A stretch of DNA of 23,362 nt from Reticulitermes lucifugus (lineage: Eukaryota; Arthropoda; Insecta; Blattodea; Rhinotermitidae), in contig JAKCWW010009444.1 of assembly GCA_026260175.1 (NCBI GenBank), positions 439-23,800 of the forward strand, in the 5' to 3' direction. Within the stretch, counting starts at the first letter, position 1; every line of letters begins with the position of its first letter. This document shows, in pieces, positions 10,401 through 19,400 of the stretch. The notes below the pieces were generated by a model. That model searched no databases and had not been told where the DNA came from. It was given only the letters and a program-made list of their open reading frames with translations. A program made the position numbers and the translations under genes.

Positions 10401-13400
10401 AGTCACATCCCAGAGGAGAGTAATCTTAATGCTCACAGCCTTGAGAACCTCAAATATAATGTAATTAGGCTGCTTAGCCATTTTAAATTTAGGTCTTTAT
10501 CATATATGATTTGATTGCCTTATTAGAGGGTCTTCATTTGTCTTTCATTATTAACAGCTACCATTGGGCTTCTGAGCAGTGTGCAGCAACAGCTGGCAGT
10601 TACATCTCCTGATGCTGAAGGTGGAGAAAAGGAAGTGGATTACTCAAACATCTGGACTCCCAAGAAGTTCCAGGATGCTGAGTACTGGTTCCTGAAAACA
10701 GGTAAGTTTGATATTCTTTGCAGCATTTGTTTAGTGCCCATCAGAATAACTAATCTCCACACTGAAATTTTAAAGCAGGACCTCCTCAGTACAAATCAAG
10801 AGTTCTAATTACTGGATTTGAATATTTGGTCAAATGGCAGTGTTAGCCACAACAACAACATATTTCCAGAATTTGTGCCCTTTTTTTGATCAGTGTTCAT
10901 TGTCACTATCATATTGCAGTGTTTCTAGATTCAGTTCTGAAGATGCTTATTCTGTATGAACTGGGGGTCCTCTCATCACTTTTCCTATCCCTATTAGACG
11001 GTGAAATGATCTAAGAGTAGAATAATTGAAATTCGCCATTGCTAAAATATAATAAAGAAGCATGTGCAAGAATTATCAACTTGAAATGTTAGAGCTATGC
11101 AGTGCTGACATATTTTCTGTTTGTGATAAAAATGGCTGTAATATTAGTTTGTATTTTCTGCAACTGTACTGTTATATGAAGTTTTAAAAGTTACATGTTG
11201 AATAGTGCGTGGTCTGTTTACCTTAAAAGCTTCCTTGAATGTCATCATGGTGTTACTGACAGTGGGGATTCAGTTGTCTAGCACTGGTATGGGCTCCTGT
11301 GACACAAGGGTCACACTTATTTTAATGGAAAGCATCCATACCCTTATGCAGACTGATGACAAACTAAAATGCAAGTCAATTCTTTCATCATGGTTTTGTG
11401 TTGTTTCCTTCTACAGAGTGTAATTTCTGTCCTGTCCGATAATAAAGTTTTCAATTACTGATTATTTATAGATGACATACACATAACTATGTTAACATAA
11501 TACAATAATCTGCTTGCTGATGTGATTCTAATAACGTGTAATGTGTAATGATATCCATATTTCATATGTAAGTATAAGTTTTCTTGCCATTATCTTCAAA
11601 CATTTCATGATCCTAATGTTGGACCTACTTGATTGATACCAGTATAGAAATACCCTATTAACTGCAGTTTTACCATATGCAGAGTTCAGATATCCACAGT
11701 TTTGTATTTGTATCCATGGTTCCCATCTGTGATATTTCATTCTCTCAATCTGCAGTTTAATTTGTGTGTGCATGGAAAATGTCAGTGGCAGCCATACCAA
11801 AACAGCTACATTTGCTCTCACCATCTGATTTGAGTTACGTATCTTCCAGATTGCTGTTCTGGTGCACCTGTTTGTGTTAGTTCTTTATGTCTGTTATTTC
11901 TCCATAAATAGTTCAACAGCTTACGTGATATACTTAGTTATGAATATAGCCGTAATTAATGTGTATGTATAGATGTAACGAGGTACAGTATATCAGAATT
12001 TTGTAAAACGTAAGAAGCCCGTAGATGACCATATCACTTTATTACAATTACTTAAAATTTTATTTGTAGTAATTAATTGCAACATGTTACCATCTGTGTG
12101 TGACTGAAGAAGAATAAACTTACAGTATATTTTGAAAACTTCTCAATTAAAATGGGATGAGTTGTAAGGTCAGAATGATGTATGTATAAGAAATGTTACA
12201 GGGTGCACATCACTGGTACTTGTGAGAATAAAGTCAGTAATTTTTTCAGCATAATTTTCCTATTCCACTTTGTGTGTGTTAAGTGCATTGAAGAAAAAGA
12301 GATATATTTGTGGGAAAAAGGGACATAACTGTACCATTTCATTACATACCAGAGAAACAAATCATGTGGTGTCTTTTCACAATGTTTATTTCTTGCAATT
12401 CTCCCTCTACATCTTATCACAACAGTTTTTTTTTAACTTTTTCTGCAGATGTATTCTGGCTAAGTTGGCCATTCTCAGTGCTTCATTAATCAATGTTTGC
12501 AGATCAGTGTCACCTGTGTAGCTTATAATGCATCGTATACCTCTCATCGAATGATACCAGTGATGAGTGTCTCTTTTCAGTACAGACAGTCCATGACTTA
12601 CACAATTTCAAGTTATGCACTTTCAGACTTACACGTTTTTGAAAAGGTAAAAAATTGAAGTAATAACATTTTTGAAGTGTGTGCCAAATTTTTCCTTATG
12701 GCAATGAAAGTGGAATGAGATGAAGGTGATGGGAGAATACTGCTGGACGATAACACAGGCAGCATGGCGGTCGTGCTGGAGCTTGTCAGGTTCCAGTGTG
12801 TTCGAATTTGGATTTCAGCTGGACTGTCATGTTTTACTTGTCTAGTTGACCATATGTGTACTCAGTTCTGACTTGCACAAAATTTGACTGGTACCCAACC
12901 TTCTGGAATGTAACTGTTGCTTTCGTTGGGGAGTGTCTATGGTGGATGATTTACTATAAATCAAGTTTTTTAGTTACCTGGGAAGAAGGAAAGGGTAACT
13001 TTTAAACTGACTTGCGTGTCTTGTTCATACTTTTCTTGAGAATACATTTTCTTCTTCTGCATTTGATGTTTTCACTTTTATTTGAGTTGTTTAGAAACAG
13101 TGATCATGGTTCATTTAATGTAATCATATTTATTGTTCTATTTATCGGTAATTTAACGTTCCTAAGGTCATCTTTGCTGCATCACCTGAATTCTCCAGAG
13201 CTTAGATTCTTGAAAGCAGGTTCAAAATGTAATATAGTCCTGTTGCTTCTCTTGTATTTTTACCATAGCCCCCTTAGCCATTTATTTTCAGTGTTCTTCT
13301 GAGGCCTTCTCAGCTACCTTGCAGGTGCTAAGGTGTAGGTCCATGCTGTTCTTGCCCCTACATGAAGGTTGTTCCACTCCTGTGGCATGGACATGGGGTT

Positions 13401-16400
13401 GGGCTTTAAGCTTCAATTTTTTCTGCTGCAGAACTGTGTAATTTAAAGTTAATTTTAGTGTATAGACATCATTGTCTGATTGACCTGACTGAAAATGAGT
13501 GATTCCTTATAGTTGTCCACCAATCATGTATTTGTATTCCTATAAATGTCTTACCTAATTTATTCACAGAAGTGGGAGAAGATGCTGTAATGGGTACAGA
13601 TGTAACAGGAGGGCCAGTTCCATCTGGTGAGATGTGTATATTAAGAGCACCCTCAATTGTGATAACTGTGGAGGCAGGTGTGGGGAGTCAGACATTACCC
13701 ATGATCCTGGTGGATATTGGTTTCCAAGGATCAGTCGCAGACTGGAGCACACAGGTTGGTTTTCTTGTGTTTCTTTGTACTTGTGAATAAGTTAACTGAA
13801 ATTCTGAGGCACTAAATTTATTACTTTCATTGCCAGTTAAGTGTTTATGGAAGAGTATTGTTCATGAATTATACCATATTTACTCAAACGGAAGAGGAGG
13901 TTTTTTCTTAAATTTGGCACTTAAATATGTGAAGTCATCTGAAATTCATGGATGAAGGTCAAAGCCGGATTGCTCTGAACTGGACCATGTGGAGCCAAAC
14001 CAAGGCCAGCATCGCCAAATCGTAATGTGTAAACAAAAGAGAGAACAGAGCATGACTAAAGTAAACTCCAAATTTTTTAAGAAGCAGGACCTTTCAGAAG
14101 CCGGTTCTGTTTCCGTTGTCAGGCAAGGAGCACCTAACATGGTGGATCCTTTAGAGCAAGCTATGCTCAGTCACTGAGTGGTTAGAAACAGTAACTGGTT
14201 AAGATATGCACCTGAGAACAGATCTAATCCAAGGATAGTAACAGAAAATGGCAATTGAAAAATTAAAAATCAACTGCCAGACTCAAAAATAAAACCTGGA
14301 GCAGTCCACAAATTAATAACCATAAAAAGAGCCATGAACTCAGGCTGATCAGACCTCAGACACAACACAAAAATTCAGAACACACATATTTCAAGTTTGT
14401 AACATCATTAATGCCATCTAATGGAGAAAATTGTGAATCTTGTTCATGGGTTCAAGCAAGTTTATAAACCAAGAAATGTAAATGTATTGTTTAGTCTCAC
14501 CGGAAGTGACTGTGAAGGGTTTTAAGAAGTGCTGTATATCCAATGCAGTGGATGGGACTGATGATGATATGTTGAGGAATGGCAGTGAAGAGGATGGGGA
14601 TGTTAGGAGTGAGTGTAAGGAAGATGAAAGCACTGACTGTGAAGATGGAGACAGTGACACTGATTTGTAAAGGTAGATAGAATCTGACATGTTTGTGTAT
14701 TAAGTGTATGAAATTAATAGTAAAATACTTTTACTCTTAGCAGGCATTTTATTTTTGGGGGTCATCTTAGATTTGGATAAATGCATTTTTCCTCGGCAGA
14801 TGTGTTTTATTTGGGAGGTCGTCTTAGAATAGAGTTGTCTGCATTTAGGTAAATGCGGTATCTTAAGGTTGTGTGGCTCACTAGTCATATTTAGTCAGTC
14901 ACATGCCAAATCTGCTCATACATGTGGTTGCACAAAGTTCCAAATTAACTCATTGTCATGGATTTTTTTTATAACTTGTTTTGCAAATCTGTTCCTGGTT
15001 TTTTGATTGATTGTAAATTTATTTTTGTCTCTGACAGCATTGAAATTTTCTGCACTTTTGCATTACATTTGTTGACAGAAGTGGATTATAACTGCATTGC
15101 CACTTTAAACTTCTGAAGTGAAGATTGCTTGTAATTCTATTAAGTATTAGTCATATTTTTAAAGCCTTCTCCAAATGTAGAAATCATGGAGTAATTTGTG
15201 ATCTTATAAAGCCAATTAACACTTTGTACCTGTACGTATGTCTTTTCACAGAAATGAATAGTTAGCATCACTAACAGTGCAAAGCTTATGACAAATTTAC
15301 CATAGAAAAACTACTCCGCATGAACTTCTCACTGATTGAGGGTTCATTGTTTGTTTTATTCCAGTATGCAGCTCCTCATTACAGTGCTGCAGTGTACTGC
15401 CATCTCAAGCAGAACATTACTATTTTCTGTCTGTTGAACTGCATTTATTCCTCCCCCCCCCAATAAATGTCTTATTTGTTGCAGTCTTGTGGTGAAATAA
15501 AAGTTGATGTCTAAGGAGTGGCTAGTTTACTGTTCTAAATTGAGATTGTTTTGTATTTTATGATAACTGCAGTCTGTTTCATATTGTGTATGTGAGATGG
15601 TGAATCCAAGACCTGCTGCAAGCAGAGAGTATTGTTTTTCATTATTACATTATTACTGGCTATACTGTAACTGAAAGTGTGAATGATTCAAATTTTGATG
15701 AATGTGACAGTTCTCAGAACTAGGGGCACTGTCAACTTCTGGGGGTGGAGCACATAGAAAGATACAATATGCCATGAGCACAAGAGCATTCAAATGCAGT
15801 GTTTCCCACATGTGAAGTTTTCCTGTGTAAGGAGATGGCTTTTTAAAATACTGCCAAAACTCCCATAAGAGTGATGTTAAATTTTCCTGCATATAAAGTT
15901 CTTGGACAAAAATTTTTCACGCTTTAGAACAGTTTTTTCAACCTTTTTTCCAGGGAGGGACCTCTAAAATAATTTTCCAAATTCCAAGGAACTCCTAGCT
16001 ACAAAAATGTTTACAGGCCAGAAAAGGTTGATTGCAAGGAGCACAGTATAACTACTGTTAAATTATTGTAAAAAAAATTTATTTTAAAGAGCTGCTGCAT
16101 ATGTACAGACACTCCCCAACTTAGGCAATAGGAAGGTCTGGCATAAGTCAAATTTTGTGCAAGTCAGATTTGAGTATACATATGGTCATTGCTGTGGTGG
16201 TATCAGGCAGTGGATTCCATCAGAAACAACGTGACCTGACTGACACAATAATCCACTACTGACCACCTAATAACCTAGCATATGGAGGAAATAAACCTTG
16301 TTAGCTCCAACTAGACAGGGGTTCCCTTGGGTTCATGACTAAATACTAGGTAGTGTAGCCTAGTATCGTGCCGTGGTAAGACTATGGGTAGTTATTTGAG

Positions 16401-19400
16401 GAATGGAACAGTAGGTGCATTCTCTTTCAAAAAAATAAGTCTTGATTTCTTAGTACAAACTATATTATCATAATATTTCCTGGAATAACCCTACACAGTT
16501 CCTTTTTGACCTGATTTCACACAGTAAATTTTCCACAAGGGGGATCAGAGTCTTAAGGCCGGTTAGCACCAATTCACACAGTCAACAGGTTACAAAAATG
16601 AGGTGGGTCCTGCTTGACATACTGCAGACTAATGGGATGATGAGAATGGCAGCAGCCATTATATGGTGGTGTGGCCTAGGGTCGAAGAGTACAGTAAATG
16701 ATGACCACAACTTCTTAACCTCTGGCCGGCATAGCCTCCTCCAGCAAGTGCTTTCTGACCTCCTCCATTGCCATTTAAGTTATAATTCTGCTGCACTCAC
16801 AGTTCTGTTTCCTGGTTGTAGTAACACTTGTTCTGATTGCTGTTTTGGAAACCTGCTGACATCTGTCTTTCATAACTTGGTCTGATCTACTTACAACCAG
16901 GAACTTCATATTCTGCAGAATACTGGAATGGAGTAAACACTGCTGCAGTAATTAGGGCAGATGAGCAAATTGTGGTCAGTGGTCCAGTCTCGTAATGTAT
17001 GGCATTACAGTCAACTATACATGTATATACATGGGAGCCAGTCCAGTTAAAATCCTAACTCCAACATTCTGGAACCTGATCGGCCACAGCATGACTGCAC
17101 CGCTGCCTGTGTTATCACACAGCAGTATTCTTCTTCCATATTCATCTCATTGCACTCAGCATGCATTTCAAAAATATTGTTTGATATTTTTAATGTTTTA
17201 AAACTGTGTAACTTGGAAGTGTGTATGTCAGGGAGTGTCTATGTATAAAAATCAGCTTACATTGCAAGGAAAAAATTGGAAACATTTTTACTGTCGTCTT
17301 TTGTATTATCTAATATCTCTCTCTCTCTCTCTCATTTATTTTTTTTTGATATATATATAACAAACTATCACATTGAAAGAAAGTTTACATAAACATAAGA
17401 ATAAAGTTCCCATCAAAGTCAGTATAAGGTTTACCTTCAGTGTGACACTTTGGTTTGTTTCTTTTTGCATAAATGTTGAATTCTTGACCGAATTTTTGAC
17501 AAACACACTCACAGTTTTTCCTCAGTAGACAGCAGATGATTTCTTTCTTTGCTCTTAATATTTGTCAGATGTGAGAAAGCTTGTTGATAGGGATAAGAAC
17601 TTGAAAACTGGAGTAAGATGTGCACTGCTTTTGCTGAGATCACAGGACACTTTTTTCTTAATTGAAATCTACGATACGTGAGGTAACCATTGAATTTTAT
17701 TTTCAAAGTTCAGTTGCACTGTAGTTCAGTCACTTGTTTGTCTTGCAGACTGATTAAATTTTGTGAATTTGGTGAGAACTCAGTGAACCCAGTCACACGT
17801 GTCAGATGATAAAGAAGTATTATTCCAGTATTGCCAATTGCCAGACAAAAGTTCCACAATATTTTGAGGGATGTTTGGAATTTTTCGTGGCACTTCAAAA
17901 TTTTTAAATATGTATTCCATGATTTCTCATGGAATGTCTATTGGTATTTTGTGGAAGCTGAGTTGGGAAACACTGCTTTGGGAGATCATTTTATATAAAA
18001 ATTATCTGTTTAATAGGTTTAAAGGCTTTTAAAAATGTTATTCACTTCTTCATGTCAAACTGTACTCTAGTTGATAATTGATTGTGGGCCACTTCATCGC
18101 TTGCACGCTACCTAGAGACTGTTGTTTCTGGTTCCACAGTTTTTGTTATTTATTTTTAGGCATTATTTATGAAGTGAAAGAAGAACTTCTTGTGTAGATA
18201 CCACAATGTCCTTGTGCCCATCTGTGACTTAGTATCAGTGACTAAACTGTTTGTCGGATTTTTTGTAAATTTGGTATAGGAGTTTTTATAAGAACTTGTC
18301 AGGCAAGCTTGAGTTTTATGAAAATTGGCAGAGTTACAGTCATGCTTTACTTATGGGCTTAAATGAATTTCTTCCTGTACTTCAATATTTTTTTGTCTGT
18401 TTGGGTGAAATTTGGTTTAAGAGGTCTGCACATAATGTTGAGCATTTTTGAGTTTCATGATAATTGGCATGGGAAGGCTGTACTTTTCTTACAGTCACAA
18501 ATTAAATTGTGACATGTTTACTGTGAAACCGTATGAGATTTTGAAAGTAAAAAATGCCATGGTGAAGTCTGTATACCACTTTTCAAAAGTACACCATTTG
18601 CAGTCATGTTTGCTAACTGAAGCATATCGTAGAGATATTGCAGCATGATAGTTTTGAAGATGTTGCAGTAGATGATAATGTGCTATTACTTAACCCTTCA
18701 GTGACGGAGTTTAAAGTCCAACTGCTGCCCAGGATGGAGCAGTTTTAAGTTACTAGTTCCCTTAAATGCATTCACAACTGTATGGTGTACTGAGGTTGGT
18801 GATATGTAAAGAATTAGAGGTCCTAGAGTGCACTGAGTCTGACATTGATGGGTTAATGAGCACTGAAGGCTTGTGTAATGAGAGCTCTAAGGTGGAACAC
18901 ACGAGTGAGGTGAATGAAGAAAGTGTTCCTATGCCAACAACAAATGATTTTGTACATGTATTTTAGGTGATTTATTATGTCTTGTTATATGAGCTTTTCT
19001 TTAGCATGTGCCTGTATCCAAGTTGCCGAGATAATATACAGTTATGATCTTTATAATTTAAATATTATGAAGTAATTCCCTGGGATCAAAATACAAAAGT
19101 GGATCCAACAAATGAACCTAATTTTTACATTTCACTTATAAGAAGTTTCCCCTTTAAGAAATCCTTCTACACTGGTTTGTTGGAAAACTTTGTATGCAGG
19201 AAACACTGTATCTGTATCAACGAACACTAAACTGAACAGTACAGTAAAAAAGAGCATTGAATTGCTTTATTAATGTGAAACTTTGCTTGGCAAGAGAAAT
19301 AACTTACAGTTCCATTTTTGAAGTATCAATTTACATCATGTCATGTAAGTGCATCTTCATGATTCATGAACAGAACTTCAATTTCTGTGTAGATGCGTGT

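Larger units (their letters stand above)
8066..10557 (+). other. Vps13 intron, 2.5 kb, rich in transposon remains
   Basis: GT-AG intron built largely of repeats: an older repeat copy (about 8092-8570) split by a tRNA-SINE, a second copy of that repeat (about 9345-9515) and a mariner pseudogene (about 9545-10185). The stretches 8571-9340 and 10190-10557 show nothing I recognise. A 68-codon + frame at 8903-9109 has no family features. Confidence 0.75.
15930..17975 (+). mobile_element. Candidate hAT-type non-autonomous element
   Basis: The left edge CAGTTTTTTCAACC and the reverse complement of the right edge, CAGTGTTTCCCAACT, resemble the hAT terminal repeat 'CAGTGGTTCCCAACC'. The adjoining 8-mers CTTTAGAA (15922-15929) and CTTTGGGA (17976-17983) agree at 6 of 8 positions, and hAT elements duplicate 8 bp. 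Inner words (GGGACCTCTAAAATAATTTT, CCAAGGAACTCCTAG) fit known 'aaccctcgaaa...aaggaaccc' repeats. No transposase is seen. It contains the MITE copy 2. The two ends are diverged, so they could belong to unrelated fragments. Confidence 0.42.
13755..19392 (+). other. Vps13 intron, 5.6 kb, several nested transposons
   Basis: GT-AG intron, the longest here. It contains the pogo-like derivative (13872-14860), a hAT-like candidate (15930-17975) with a nested MITE (16104-17245), a (TC)n tract, and an internally duplicated stretch (18262-18490). The region 14861-15929 shows nothing recognisable apart from a C10 run near 15451. An acidic 66-codon frame at 18766-18966 is unexplained. Confidence 0.75.

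Noticed and set aside
11528..11824. 98-codon frame on the - strand
   Set aside because: No recognised motif, no repeat structure, and within a plain AT-rich intron; chance is likely.
13012..13302. Hydrophobic 96-codon + frame (FLL-rich, membrane-like)
   Set aside because: T-rich DNA gives Phe/Leu-rich frames by chance. It starts at a TTG, not an ATG, and no family resemblance was found.
13989..14177. 62-codon + frame in the pogo-like element
   Set aside because: It is basic and glutamine-rich, but I could not match it to the transposase N-terminus; left as part of the element only.
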